Assembly (NCBI RefSeq): GCF_042186555.1
Contig: NC_133334.1
Span: 24,199,780-24,263,779, forward strand
DNA length: 64,000 nt
From: Aquarana catesbeiana
Taxonomy: Eukaryota > Chordata > Amphibia > Anura > Ranidae
Direction of reading: 5' to 3'
Positions 32,373 to 43,869 of this stretch are shown piece by piece (position 1 is the first letter of the stretch; each line of letters opens with the position of its first letter). Under the pieces are notes generated by a model. It made no database searches and was not told the DNA's origin. It was given only the letters and a program-made list of their open reading frames with translations. A program made the translations under genes and the position numbers.

Positions 32373-32790
32373 ACCAGTGCCTAAGGCACAATTTTTCAGC
32401 CCCTGTTTAACAGGGGCGTGTAATTACGATTTTTGATGTAATACTTTGCAGCAGGGCTCGTTCCTGCATTCCAACTAGAGTGTCTGTGAGGGGTTGCAGT
32501 GTTGTGGCACCAGCACCAGTGCCTAAGGCCCAATTTTTCAGCCCTTGTTTAACAGGGGCGTGTAATTACAATTTTTGATGCAATACTTTGCAGCAGGGCT
32601 CGTTCCTGCATTCCAACTAGAGTGTCTGTGAGGGGTTGCAGTGTTGTGGCACCAGCACCAGTGCCTAAGGCCTAATTTTTCAGCTCCTGTTCAACAGGGG
32701 CATGTAATTACAATTCTTGATCTAATATTTCACAGCAGAGCCCTGTGAGGGCTTACAGTGTTGTGGCCACAGCAACACCTAAGGCCCAAA
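32373..32790. repeat. ~143-bp tandem units in the hAT 3' region
   Basis: Three units share 'ccagtgcctaaggc', 'aatttttcagc', 'aacaggggcgtgtaattac' and 'gcagcagggctcgttcctgc'. The last is shortened. Non-coding. Confidence 0.85.
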
Positions 32791-34324
32791 TTTCTGCTGA
32801 GTATATAGGGCAGGACCCTACTTTCAAACAACTAACTTACAAACGACTCCTACTTGCAAACGGAAGGAGACAACAGGAAGTGAGAATAAATCTACCCCTA
32901 GGAAGGGAAATTCTCTCCTGTAAATATGGGAAAAACATTTCTCCTTTCCACTGATGCTTTCCAATCCATTGGGACAAAAAGTGAGGTGAAATCTTCTGAA
33001 GAGGAGGAAAGACAGCAAAACAAATGTCACAGGGGTGATAACCCTTCCCTATGTTTTCCAAAAAGCTTAAAAAAGATTTTTTGGCTGGAGCTAAACACGT
33101 TAAAAATGTACCCGTTCAAAATTACAAAGAGATTCTACTTAACAACAAACCTACAGCCTGTATACTGCTGTTCAGAGTATATAGGGCCTGGTGGCCCCAC
33201 ACCTTTCCTTATTTTAATTTGGGTGTGGGGTTCCCCTTAATATCCATACAAGACCCAAAGGGCCTGGTAATGGACTGGGGGGTACCCATGCCGTTTGTCT
33301 CACTGATTTTCATCCATATTGCCAGGACCCGACATTACATTAAACCCGCAAGCAGTTTTAAATGAGATTTTTTCCTTTAAAAATGACATTTGGTGCAGGG
33401 ACTGTTCTAAACACGGGAAACACGCGTCACTTTACAGGCATACTATAGACACCCCTCAGGTACGATATTTAAAGGAATATTTCACTTTTTTTTTTTTTAC
33501 TTTAAGCATCATTAAAATCACTGCTCCCGAAAAAACGGCCGTTTTTAAAAGTTTTTTTTGCATTGATACATGTCCCCTGGGGTAGGACCCGGGTCCCCAA
33601 ACCCTTTTTAGGACAATACCATGCAAATTAGCCTTTAAAATGAGCACTTTTGATTTTGAACGTTCGAGTCCCATAGACATCAATGGGGTTCTAACGTTCG
33701 TGCAAACTTTCGGTCCGTTCGCAGGTTCTGGTGCGAACCGAACCGGGGGGTGTTCGGCTCATCCCTAGCAAGGAACCTGCATTTCACATTATTAATTATG
33801 CTACCAAAATGAGTGTGTTCTGTAAATTGCCTCCAGCATTGCTTCTGTTTCTTTTTTTGCTGGAGACCACCATTTTGCTGAAACCCAAAGTCCCTGAACA
33901 GCAGTAAATCATAAAGCGGAAGTAAACCCATCGATTTAACAAGTTTCAAAAAACAGTTCCATTCCTGGAATAATTGCTATTTGTCACATTTGCTTGTGTC
34001 CTCAACCAATCTGTCAAACCTTCAAATGGCTGGTGTTATTAACTGATCACATATGCAGCACCATGGCAGTGCAGATCAAACTGCAGCAGTTTCCTTGGCT
34101 GTAAAGGCTAGGAGGGTTTAATTCCGCTGTAAGGCTGTCAGCGGATTGGACTCTACAAATTTGCCAGTGCCTAAAAATGCTTAAAAATGGAGAGCAGCTG
34201 AGCATGTGCAGAGCAGGGTGAGGCAGTGTATTAAAACAGTATAGACACTTATTTTTAATGCTTTACATAGCTATAACTGCAAAAGGGGCCAGTCTGAAGT
34301 CATCTAGCAGGACTTAATTTTATG

Positions 34325-34537
34325 ACTAAAGTTCCAATTTAAGTGTGCATTTACCAACTGGTTCAGTCCCTGTTTCTAGTGCTATTACTGATTACTAATT
34401 AATTAGTGATTTTCTGTGACATGGCATGTTTGCATGCACTCTCAACCTAGTGTGTCAGATGGGTTAAAATTCTTGAGACGGTTGAAGCAGAGAACAGAGA
34501 ACCCATCTTAACCAGTGGCTCCTACAGGGGTAGCGCT
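34325..34537 (+). repeat. Unrecognised inverted repeat, left copy part A
   Basis: Aligns with the reverse complement of about 42785-43015 through 'ggttcagt.cctgtttc', 'tattactgatta', 'gattttctgtga', 'caacctagtgtgt', 'gagaacagag.acccatctta' and 'gggtagc'. The Tc1 at 34538 interrupts it. The family is not recognised. Confidence 0.75.
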
Positions 34538-36045
34538 TTACATCCAAATCAGGTGAACGATGTAGGAATTACAACAGTTTGTATATGTGCCTCCCACTTT
34601 TTAAGGGACCAAAAGTAATGGGACAGATTAACAATCATCTATTGAACTTTCACTTTTTAATACTTGGTTGCAAATCCTTTGCAGTCAATTACAGCCTGTA
34701 GTCTGGAACACATAGACATCACCAGACGCTGGGTTTCATCCCTGGTGATGCTCTGCCAGGCCTCTACTGCAACTGTCTTCAGTTCCTGCTTGTTTTTGGG
34801 GAATTTTCCCTTCAGTTTTGTCTTCAGCAAGTGAAATGCATGCTTAGTCGGATTCAGGTCAGGTGATTGACTTGGCCATTGCATAACATTCCACTTCTTT
34901 CCCTTAAAAAAACTCTTTGGTTGCTTTCGCAGTATGCTTCGGGTCATTGTCCATCTGCACTGTGAAGTGCCGTCCAATGAGTTCTGAAGCATTTTGCTTA
35001 ATATGAGCAGATAATATTGCCCGAAACACTTCAGAATTCATCCTGCTGCGTTTGTCAGCAGTCACATCATCAATAAATACAAGAGAACCAGTTCCATTGG
35101 CAGTCATACATGCCCACGCCATGACACTACCACCACCATGCTTCACTGATGAGGTGGTATGCTTTGGATAATGAGCAGTTCCTTTCCTTCTCCATACTCT
35201 TCTCTTCCCATCACTCTGGTACAAGTTGATCTTGGTCTCATCTGTCCATAGGATGTTGTTCCAGAACTGTGAAGGCTTTTTTAGATGTTGTTTGGCAAAC
35301 TCTAATATGGCCTTCCTGTTTTTGAGGCTCACCAATGGTTTACATATTGTGGTGAACCCTCTGTATTCACTCTGGTGAAGTCTTCTCTTGATTGTTGACT
35401 TTGACACACATACACCTACCTCCTGGAGAGTGTTCTTGATCTGGCCAACTGTTGTGAAGGGTGTTTTCTTCACCAGGGAAAAAATTCTTCGGTCATCCGC
35501 CACAGTTGTTTTCCGTGGTCTTCCGGGTCTTTTGGTGTTGCTGAGCTCACCGGTGCATTCTTTCTTTTTAAGGATGTTCCAAACACAGTTGATTTGGCCA
35601 CACCTAATGTTTTTGCTATCTCTCTGATGGGTTTGTTTTGTTTTTTCAGCCCAATGATGGCTTGTTTCACTGATAGAGACAGCTCTTTGGATCTCATATT
35701 GAGAGTTGACAGCAACAGATTCCAAATGCAAATAGCATACTTGAACTCTGGACCTTTTATCTGCTCCTTGTAAATGGGATGATGAGGAAATAACACACAC
35801 TTGGCCGTGGAACAGCTGAGCAGCCAATTGTCCCATTACTTTTGGTCCATTAAAAAGTGGGAGGCACATATACAAACTGTTGTAATTCCTACACCGTTCA
35901 CCTGATCTGGATGTAAATACCCTCAAATTAAAGCTGAAAGTTTGCAGTTAAAGCACATCTTGTTTGTTTCATTTCAAATCCATTGTGGTGGTGTATAGAG
36001 CCAAAAAGAATTGTGTTGATGTCCCAATATTTATGGACCTGACTG
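34538..36045 (-). mobile_element. Tc1 transposon, left end truncated
   Basis: The right end 'ttatggacctgactg' is followed by TA (36046). An inverted repeat of about 90 bp is shared by 34538-34626 and 35827-35920 ('gtaggaattacaacagtttg', 'gtgcctcccacttttta'). The outer ~130 bp of the left end is missing. The transposase lies on the minus strand. It sits inside the left copy of the inverted repeat described at 34325-39540. Confidence 0.9.
34657..35697 (-). pseudogene. Tc1 transposase, frameshifted, catalytic residue lost
   Basis: Start chosen at 35697 (MRSKELSLSVKQAIIGL). An N-terminal paired-like helix-turn-helix is followed by a frameshift near 35560 into the main frame: GRPRKT, TDETKINLY (first catalytic Asp), KHGGGSVMAWACM, QMDNDPKHTAK (second Asp). 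A further shift in an A-run near 34905 leads to WPSQSPDLNPTKHAF and the end CKGFATKY. The third acidic residue, normally Glu in PDLNP-x-E, is Lys. Two shifts and the Lys make it inactive. Total length matches the usual ~340 residues. Confidence 0.92.
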
Positions 36046-36214
36046 TATAAGAGTTCCAAGTTTTGAAGTGCAATGACTTTGGTCAAAACAAAAGGCCACT
36101 GGATGACATTTTAGGTGAGGTATATGAGATATAGAACAAAAAGAACATCAGACCAGCAAAAAAGTCAATTTCATAAAGTCCATTTATTGAAGGTTCAACC
36201 CGGTGAACATGTGT

Positions 36215-36600
36215 CTTTTTTAAGCTCAACTCAACTGTTACAGAATTTTGTGCGTTGCCTGAAGCCGTTGTTTAAATTAGAAACTTCACTGTCTATTATC
36301 AGGTACTAAAAATCAGTTTCTAGCTGTTGGTGCTCTCCGCGCTCTCAGGTTATTATTCACATTCACCGTGAATCCAAGGGGACCCTTCCTGTGGAAAGAA
36401 ATGATGATTCAGCCCAACATAGCTCCAGCCCAATAACGATTAACAATACTCCTAATATTATATGCTGTACTCAGTAAAGACTTTATTTTATGTCTGGCTA
36501 TCTGGAAAGTGAAAGTGACTAATTTGAGGTGGGCATCAAGGTATAAATAATAAATAGCATTTTCTTAAATGCTATCTACGTATTCTAGGCCAGCATTTCT
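36215..36600 (+). repeat. Unrecognised inverted repeat, left copy part B
   Basis: Aligns with the reverse complement of 42315-42665. Shared words: 'aagctcaact.aac', 'gcctgaagc.gttgttt', 'ctagctgt.ggt', 'aaagaaatgatgattc', 'aatactcctaatattata' and 'aggtataaataataaata'. Confidence 0.8.
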
Positions 36601-37161
36601 CAACAGTTTTTTTCAGCACCGTCTAAAACTATGCAAAATCCCCCAAAAAATCAAACATCCCAAATAATGTAAATGTTGCTTATTATTGTCAAACCTGATA
36701 CTGAGACAATGCACATAACTGCCTTGACGAAATGCACATTAGAAGCACCCCCCCCCCGAGTCCCTCCATCACGTCTGAGTCTCCTACATTAGGTCATAGT
36801 CTAACCATGTCATCATAGACCTCCCTATACATCAGACGCCTCCCATCACATCAAAGTCCTCCCATGACTGAGTTTCCCCACCCTAGTGTCTTCTCATCAC
36901 ATCAGAGGCGCCTCATTACAGAGCCCCTATTCACACTGTCCCCCCATCATGGAGCCCAGCAATCAAAAGTACCCCATCACAGAACCCACCAATCACTCAG
37001 TCCAGTGCTGTGTTTTGGCCTAGGCCAACAAGGCCCAGGCCTAGGGCGGCACTTTGTGGGCGGCGGCAAAAAAGCCCCCCCCCCCACCAAAACAGCACCC
37101 GCTATCCTCCCGCACAGGAGCCGTCAAGCCGCCCCGTAAACTCGTGATTCTCTCTCTCTCT

Positions 37162-37506
37162 GAATGGCCCTCTGCTGTGGCCAATCATGGGGAGGGAAAC
37201 AGCGGGGAGGAAGCTGGGCGGCGGCACGGCAAAACCAATTAGAGCCGCTCTCTCTCTCTTCTCCATTCAGCTGACAGAAAGGGGAGGGGGGCGAGCGGGG
37301 GAGTTCTGTGGTCAATGGAGCAGCAGCGTTGTGACAGGGAAAGGAGAGATGCGGGCTGTCTGCGTATCTCCCCCGCTCGCCTCCCCCTCCCCTTTTTGTC
37401 AGCCGAAGGGAGAAGAGAGAGAGAGCGGCTCTAATTTGTTTCGCCGTGCCGCCGCCCAGCTTCCTGCCCACTGTTTCCCACCCCATAATTGGCCACAGCA
37501 GAGGGC
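37162..37506. repeat. Long inverted repeat inside hAT element
   Basis: Arms of about 120 bp: 'aatggccctctgctgtggcc' ... 'agagccgctctctctctctt' on the left against 'agagagagcggctctaattt' ... 'ggccacagcagagggcc' on the right. The loop is about 100 bp. Confidence 0.85.
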
Positions 37507-37675
37507 CAATCAGAAGACTCTGGGGGCATCATGGGAAGAGTAATCCCTAAAGAATGGCGGCCCCTGTGTGTCCACAGACATCATGCTACAGCCCCCAGCA
37601 TGCATGCACTCTGCTGGGGGGGGTTACAGGAGGAGAAAAAGAGAATACTGTGCTGTGGGAAGCCAGATAGGGAGC

Positions 37676-37978
37676 CACACTGTACCTGCACCACCAGAGC
37701 CACGGTGTACCCGCACCACCAGAGCCACGCTGTACCCGCACCACCAGAGCCACACTGTACCCGCACCACCAGAGCCACGCTGTACCCGCACCACCAGAGC
37801 CACACTGTACCCGCACCACCAGAGCCACGCTGTACCCGCACCACTAGAGCCACGCTGTACCCGCACCACCAGAGCCACGCTGTACCCGCACCACCAGAGG
37901 GCCACGCTGTACCCGCACCACCAGAGCCACGCTGTACCCGCACCACCAGAGCCACGCTGTACCCGCACCACCAGAGGG
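37676..37978. repeat. 25-bp minisatellite (GTACCCGCACCACCAGAGCC)
   Basis: About 12 near-identical 25-bp units, alternating ACGCT and ACACT at one end; two units have a GGG insertion. The Pro/Thr/Arg-rich frames in it are artefacts. Confidence 0.93.
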
Positions 37979-39349
37979 GGAGAAAGATGAAGCCACTGCC
38001 AGGGTAGAGACATGCTACACTACTGACTAGAGTTGGCCTAGGCAGCCCAGAGTGAGCGAACGTCCAGCCGGAGGAATCGCTGTTGCAGTTTCGCCGGGTC
38101 TGGTAAGAGAGCCTGTTGGCCATTATCCATTACTGTTCCCAGGAACTGAGCCATTAGGAAGTACCTAACCTGATATCCTCTAGGCCAACCCTAGTGACGC
38201 CACTGTCCCAGAGCCCACAACAAGTTACGGCACTGAGTTTCGGTAACTGGCTAGACAGGGATGCGCCAGCGTGGGCACCCAGGACATCTGCCGCCTGGAG
38301 TCCCACAAGCGGCGATGGGCTTTCCGTAGCAGCCGACACCTCTCTCCCCACTGTCAGCCACGCACACTCAGTACACAGCCAGGAGGAGGAGGAGCCACAG
38401 AGGAGGGACACGACTTCAGTGCAAGAGCCTCCCAAAGCACCCAGCACATATCCCCTTACCCCCCAAATGAAAAGATGCTGTATCGCTCACTGTCCTCCTC
38501 CCGCGGTGTCCCTCTGTCCTCCCATGGAGATGACAGGGCGGATCTTAAAAAGGAAGGGGTGTGGCCTTGACAGGAAGGGGTGGGTCATAGTTAAATTAGG
38601 GGGTGCGTGAGCTTAGTCAGGCCTAGGGCAGCACAAAACCTAAATACACCACTGACTCAGTCCCCCCATCACAGAGCCCACCAATCACACAATCCCCTCT
38701 TCATATCACAGCCCTCTAGCTTTTGGCTCCAGCAAAAGGTGAGAGGTGTTGCATGTCTGAAAGAAGTGGAGCTCTGTCCTATCCTGAAGGCAAGCCTTCA
38801 TGCCGCCTGCCCTCGATCAGTGTCATGCATTGCCAGGACAAGCTGGATCTCGTGCTCGCAGCACCCTAGTTGAGAAACACTCCTATAGGCTTTCTCAACT
38901 TTTTTTTAAGGCTCCATTCACACTTGTAAGACTCCAAGGTTGTGCAACTTTGATACAACTTTGGATGGGTGCAACTTGGATGTAACTTGTTGTCCCTCTG
39001 AAAAGTCGTACCCATGGATCCACTGTTCCATGTAAAACAAGTTGCAGAAGCGTGGATGGGGTCTAATACTGAGAAACCCTTAAAATAACTTTCAAGTCTC
39101 AAAGAACCCCTGTCAACAATTACTGTATCAACAGCTCATGAGACATTAGTGTTTTGGTCACTGGGAAGAATGCTCCTTGCATTGGTAGTTAACGGGAAGA
39201 ATGTCTCTCTTACAGATGTCTAAAAAGATCTTTGATGTCAGTGGTTATGTATATCTAGGAATATAAAGAAATTGCTCATTGCTCAAGGAACCCCAAACAA
39301 CCTTTAGAGGAACCCTAGGGTTCCATGCCACCCTGGTTGAGAAAGGCTC

Positions 39350-39540
39350 CTCTAGACATAAAAAGCAGTAGACATGACAAACATAATAAATAATGATTTC
39401 TAAAAATTATTTTGTTTTTTTAGTTTTGGCTAGAGTGAAGAGAAGGGTTAGAACCTTTTGGGGGGTCTATTGCTCCATTACCCCCACTTTCTTGGGACAG
39501 GAAGTAGAAACAGCTTCCCTAATGGGGACCAAAACAAAGC
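39350..39540 (+). repeat. Unrecognised inverted repeat, left copy part C
   Basis: Aligns with the reverse complement of 42145-42330: 'cataaaaagca', 'ttttttagttttggctagagtgaag' in two adjoining words, 'gaagggttagaacctttt', 'gggaca.gaag' and 'acaaagca'. Confidence 0.75.
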
Positions 39541-39729
39541 AGTGTTTAGTTGAATGGTGATTTGATTGGAACCCAAGAGTTTTTATCGTTTGTGTCTTTG
39601 TGTATTGATGACACTTGTACCCCTATTTCTTGTCCTGGTGTCAGTGAGTCAGGAAGTTAGGAGACATCTACCAATGGAGGCAAGGACAGCAAGAAAAACC
39701 TGCTGCCAATCCAAATGTTCAGGCTCCTT

Positions 39730-40000
39730 TTATGAGGCCTTGGGGTTCCATGTGTTGAAGTAAAGTTTAAAAACCTTCCTCTTTATCCAGGCCTACGGAT
39801 AATCTGACCCCCCCTCCCCCCCCCCCCCCGGTTCTTCTCTGTTTTTACTCTACCTCTTTCCTACTGGGCACCCTAGGCTCCTTTTTTAACGTTTGTTTGG
39901 AAATCTCACTTGATTTTAGGGTCTTGGTGCGCCTAGACGTGCTCCTAACGGAGCGCATTCGGCGCAGTACAAATCCCATATCAAATCAAATCAAGTACAA
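39730..40000 (+). mobile_element. L2-like LINE 3' end fragment
   Basis: A plus frame ends SLKTFLFIQAYG then stop, the typical L2-type ORF2 C-terminus (LKTHLF..AY). The 3' tail 'gcattcggcgcagtacaaat' ends in (ATCAA)-like repeats. A C-rich run lies at 39810-39830. Confidence 0.45.
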
Positions 40001-40101
40001 TGAGTTTGTCAAAAAACCTCTGTCATATGTCAAGCACCATATCAGTAAATAAAACAAAACCCTCAAATGAATAAAGTCCATTTATCGATAAAAAGTTCTT
40101 T

Positions 40102-40156
40102 ATAAAACCAAAGCATTTTGGGGGATTATAGCGAGCACCCTTCATCAAGGCTTCAA
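40102..40156 (-). ncRNA. Degenerate hammerhead-like fold
   Basis: Minus strand: AAGCC (stem I), TTGATGA for the core, hairpin GGG...CCC, CAAAATGCTTT for GAAACGCGTT, then GGTTT completing a 5-bp stem I. Recognisable only by comparison with the other copies. Embedded in 'cctcaaatgaataaagtcc' flanks like those near the other motifs. Confidence 0.35.
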
Positions 40157-40307
40157 ATTATCCAAGGTTTGGAATAATCGGACTGTAGAGGACTCTAAAT
40201 TAAGGTGCTAGTAGGATTGCTCCAACACCTGGACAGCAGCAGGTATTTTTTTTTACTGTCCATGACTCGATTTGGAGGATTTCCCTTAACTTCCTGTCTC
40301 ATTGATG

Positions 40308-42080
40308 TAGGGGCGTAACTAGAACCTTTAGGGCCCCAGTGCAAGAAACCATGTTGGGCCCCCCTGATCCCCCCCTCCAATTTTTAGAAGGTGTCCATGG
40401 ATATCCTCCCAGAACCCTGCCCCCCATATGCCCCCTGAGACATGCATCCAGCACAATCACGGCAGCCCTTTACCATGTGATTAGCTGATCACATGTACAC
40501 CAACTTGCTGGGTATTGGCAGCCCTTTCCTCCCACGCTGTGTCTGTGTAAGGAAAGGAGAGGCATTAACTGCCAAGAATGTCAGTAAATTGTTTACACTG
40601 ATAATCAGTGCTGCCTATCAGTGCTCATCAATGCCACCTGTTAGTGTCCATCAATGCTGCTTATCAGTGCCACCGATCAGTGCTGCATTTCAGTGCTGCC
40701 TATCAGTGACCATCAATGCCGCCTATCAGTGCCCATCAATGCTGCCTATCAGTGCCCATCAGTGCCGCCTATCAGTGCTCATCCATACCGCCTATCAGTG
40801 CTGCATTTCAGTGCCGCCTATCAGTGCTCATCAATACTGCCTATCAATGCCCATCAATTCCACCTATCAGTGCCCATCAATGCTGCCTACCAGTGACCAG
40901 TGCTGCCTATCAGTGCCCATGAATGCCGCCTATCAGCGTCCATCAGTGCCGCCTATCAGCGTCCATCAGTGCCACCTATCAGTGCTACTTATCAGTGCTC
41001 AATGCCTATCAGTGCCGCCTATAAGTGCTCATCAATGGTGCCTATCAGTGCCACCTATCAGAGCTTATTAATGCCGCCTATCAGTGCCCATCAGTTCCGC
41101 TCATCATTGCTGCCTATCAGCGCCTATCAGTGCTCAATGTCTATCAGTGCCACCTATCAGTGGCCATCAATGCTGCCTATCAGTGCCATCAGTGTCGCCT
41201 ATCAGTGCTCATCAATGCCGCTTATCAGTTCCCATCAGTGCAGCATATGAGTGCTGCCTATCAGTGCTCATTAATGCCCATCAGTGCCGCCTATCAGTGA
41301 CACCTATCATTGCTCATCAATGCTGCGCCGCCTATCTGTGCTACAGAACATTGCTCATCAATGCCGCTTATCAGTTCCCATCAGTGCAGCATATGAGTGC
41401 TGCCTATCAGTGCTCATTAATGCCCATCAGTGCCCATCAGTGCCACCTATCAGTGCTCATCAATGCTGCGCCGCCTATCTGTGCTACAGAACATTGCTCA
41501 TCAATGCCACCTATCAGTCCTGCGTATCAGTGTTGCCTATCAGTGCAGCCTATCAGTACAGCCTATTAGTGCCCATCAATGCCTCCTATTAGCACTGCCT
41601 ATCAGTGCAGCCAATTAGTGCTCATCAATGCTACCTGCCTCCTCAGCACGGCTCTGAGCGGAGAGCGTATCTCTCATACAGCTTGGAGCCAACAGCTCTC
41701 CCTGCTCCCCTCTCCGTCCTCCCTCCCTCCTTTCTCTCTCGCATGGGATGACACAGCCGATCTGCTCCTTCCCCCCCCCACCACTCTCCTGTATGTGTAC
41801 CGCGGGAGGTGTGAGCTTGTTAGCTTCACACTTGACTTCCCACAAAGCACACACAGGAGAGGGGGGGAGAAGGAGCAGATCAGCTGTCTCCTCTCTCATC
41901 CTGTGCGAGAGAGGAAGGAGGGACAGAGGGGGGAGCAGGAAGAGCTTTGAGCTGTATGAGAGATATGCTCTCCGCTCAGAGCCATGGGACTAGCAACCCC
42001 GCTGGGGCCCCCCGACAGTAGCGGAATACCAGGGCCCGATCGCAAATAAGACTGCTGCAACCCTGGTAGTTCCGCCACTG
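40308..42080. mobile_element. Non-autonomous hAT element with minisatellite
   Basis: Ends TAGGGGCGTAACTAGAAC and 'ggtagttccgccactg', flanked by CATTGATG (40300-40307) and CATTAATG (42081-42088), one mismatch. Inside are the CTATCAGTGCC array (40603-41632) and a ~130-bp inverted repeat (41645-41785 / 41850-41987). No transposase. The long Cys/Ser/Pro frames (40493-41592) are read from the array. Confidence 0.85.
40603..41632. repeat. CTATCAGTGCC minisatellite with 141-bp duplication
   Basis: Words of the type 'gcctatcagtgctcatcaat' repeat throughout with variable spacing. Near the right end a ~141-bp block ('gctgcgccgcctatctgtgc', 'tacagaacattgctcatcaa') occurs twice (about 41317 and 41458). 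The motif is the complement of the 3546-3922 array. Confidence 0.9.
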
Positions 42081-42144
42081 CATTAATGCCAGGGCAAAAA
42101 ATTTGGGAACAACTGTCATCAGGACAGACAGAAACAACTAACTA

Positions 42145-43015
42145 AAAAAACAAAACAAAAAATTGCTTTGTTTTTGTCCCAATTATGGGGGTGCTTTTCT
42201 CTTCATGTCCCAAAGAAATAAGGTACATTCTTAATAAAAAAGGTTCTAACCCTTCCCTTCATTCTATCTAAAACTAAAAAACCCAAAATATTTTTCCTTG
42301 AACTGAGCTTTCGTGTGTTTGTGTAATGCTTTTTATGGCTGAAGTACAGTATATAGAGAGCATGAAAATGTTATTTATTATTTATACCTAGATGCTCACA
42401 TCAGATTGCCAGGCATAAAAGAAATACTCCACAGAGTACAGCGTATAATATTAGGAGTATCGTTAATCGTTATAGGGCTGGAGCTACATTTCGCCGAATC
42501 ATCATTTCTTTCCATGGAAAGGGTCCCTTGGTTCTGCGGCGAGTGTGAACGATAACCTGAGAGCAACCGACAGCTAGGAACTGAATTTTAGCACCCGATA
42601 AAAGACAATGACATTAAAACAACAGCTTCAGGCAAAGCTCAAAAATTCTTTAACTGTTCAGTTGAGCTTAAAGCCTAATTCCAGGCAGATAAAAAAAAGA
42701 GACACAAATTAACAAATCAATAAAATCATTATTATTATTAAATGCATTTTAAATAAAAGCAGCGTACCTAGATTTGACCTGCTAATAGCGTAGTGCTACC
42801 CATGTAGGACATGCTGGTTAAGATGGGTCCTCTGTTCTCTCCCTCGACCTCCATAAGAACTTGGGCCCCTCTCACACACTAGGTTGACAAAGATTGCAAT
42901 ATCACAGAAAATCTAAAAGTAATATCTGATAATCAGTAATATTACCACGTCCAAGGAAACAGGCACTGAAACAGGCACTGAACCCGTTAGTAAAGGCAAT
43001 CTTAATATATTATAA
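42145..43015 (-). repeat. Unrecognised inverted repeat, right copy (uninterrupted)
   Basis: Its reverse complement aligns in order with 34325-34537, 36215-36600 and 39350-39540. It is the compact version of the sequence that in the left copy was opened by a Tc1, a hAT element and other insertions. The right edge is followed by a solo LTR (43051). No coding frame; family not recognised. Confidence 0.75.
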
Positions 43016-43050
43016 TATACAGAGGAGTGCAGCGCATATCAGGGCTCAAT

Positions 43051-43455
43051 TGTCAAGGCTGGGCTCAGCCCTTCCTTCTCTGAGCTGGCCGCTCAGCTAT
43101 TGCCAGCATTGCCAGCTCCCATCTCTCCACAGTTACTCAGCTGTTGATGATATCCTGCTCGTCAGTCCCAGCTACTTAAGCCGTCCAGTCCAGAGGATCT
43201 CTGCCTTCGCCTTGGTCAACATCACAGAAACTATCTCCTGCGATCCTGCTCAAGACTTGCTTTGCTGACATCCCTTCTGGCTCCAGATCCTGCTTGCTGT
43301 TCCACTACATTGATCCCCGACTTCTGGCTTGGCTGACTATCCGTTCCGGTTACTGAACTTTGGCTAAGTTTTGACTACGTTTGTTCTTTTTACTTTTATT
43401 ATTAAACAAGTGTGATTTAACGGTACTTCTCAGCCTGATTTCATGGTTTCTGACA
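43051..43455 (+). mobile_element. Solo LTR, copy 3
   Basis: TGTCAAGGCTGGGCTCAGCC to TTTCTGACA, 405 bp, flanked by the exact 5-bp duplication TCAAT (43046-43050 and 43456-43460). Same family as 16527 and 17608. No internal region. Confidence 0.87.
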
Positions 43456-43869
43456 TCAATAAAACATAACAAATGTGATAAAAAGTCCATATAAATCCAA
43501 AAGAAGAGCAGAAGATGGACTAAGAGTCCCAGCAGGCAGAGAATCCACGTGAGAAAATTTCAATGAGTGACTTTCTCTCCACCTCCAGTGAGCTCGCTTC
43601 GCTCACCTCTAAGTGTGGACCACTAAACTAACAGATGGTCAACAATGCATGTCCCATACAGGTATAACCTCCAGGTAGGGTCCAGGTCCACCGACCGATA
43701 TCCCAAGGGGTAAGTATGGTAAGAGAAAAGCAAATCTAAGTGTTCACTGGTGAAGTTTTTTACAAGGAAATGGCTACTCACAAGGGCTTCAATATACATT
43801 GCATATCAGAGCAGACACTGAGGGTATAGAATTCCAGGATGGTAGCGGGTGACTTTAGGACGTGGCTCC

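Larger units (their letters stand above)
27587..33767 (+). mobile_element. Complete hAT transposon, 6.18 kb
   Basis: Terminal inverted repeats TAGGGATGAGC (27587) and GCTCATCCCTA (ending 33767). It is flanked by a perfect 8-bp duplication GCAAGGAA (27579-27586 and 33768-33775). Between the ends lie a repeated 5' leader, one open transposase frame (28968-32237), a 3' region with three ~143-bp tandem units and a 3' end rich in 'cgttcg / cgaac' words. An 8-bp duplication and a BED-finger hAT transposase define the superfamily. Exact flanks and an undamaged frame suggest recent insertion. Confidence 0.95.
37003..38654. mobile_element. Non-autonomous hAT element with minisatellite
   Basis: Starts CAGTGCTGTGTTTTGGCC and ends 'aacctaaatacaccactg', flanked by a perfect 8-bp duplication ACTCAGTC (36995-37002 and 38655-38662). 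It contains a ~120-bp inverted repeat (37162-37280 / 37384-37506) and a 25-bp tandem array (37676-37978). Open frames within it follow the repeats; no transposase is encoded. Confidence 0.9.

Noticed and set aside
36115..36309. Hammerhead-like motif near 36190
   Set aside because: The context ('aaagtccatttattgaagg') resembles the ribozyme-bearing repeats, but no CTGANGA/GAAA core can be placed.
37489..38007. 172-codon Arg/Thr/Pro-rich frame
   Set aside because: Dominated by the 25-bp array in a non-autonomous hAT element.
40493..41592. Cys/Ser/Pro-rich frames up to 192 codons
   Set aside because: Read through the CTATCAGTGCC array inside a hAT element.
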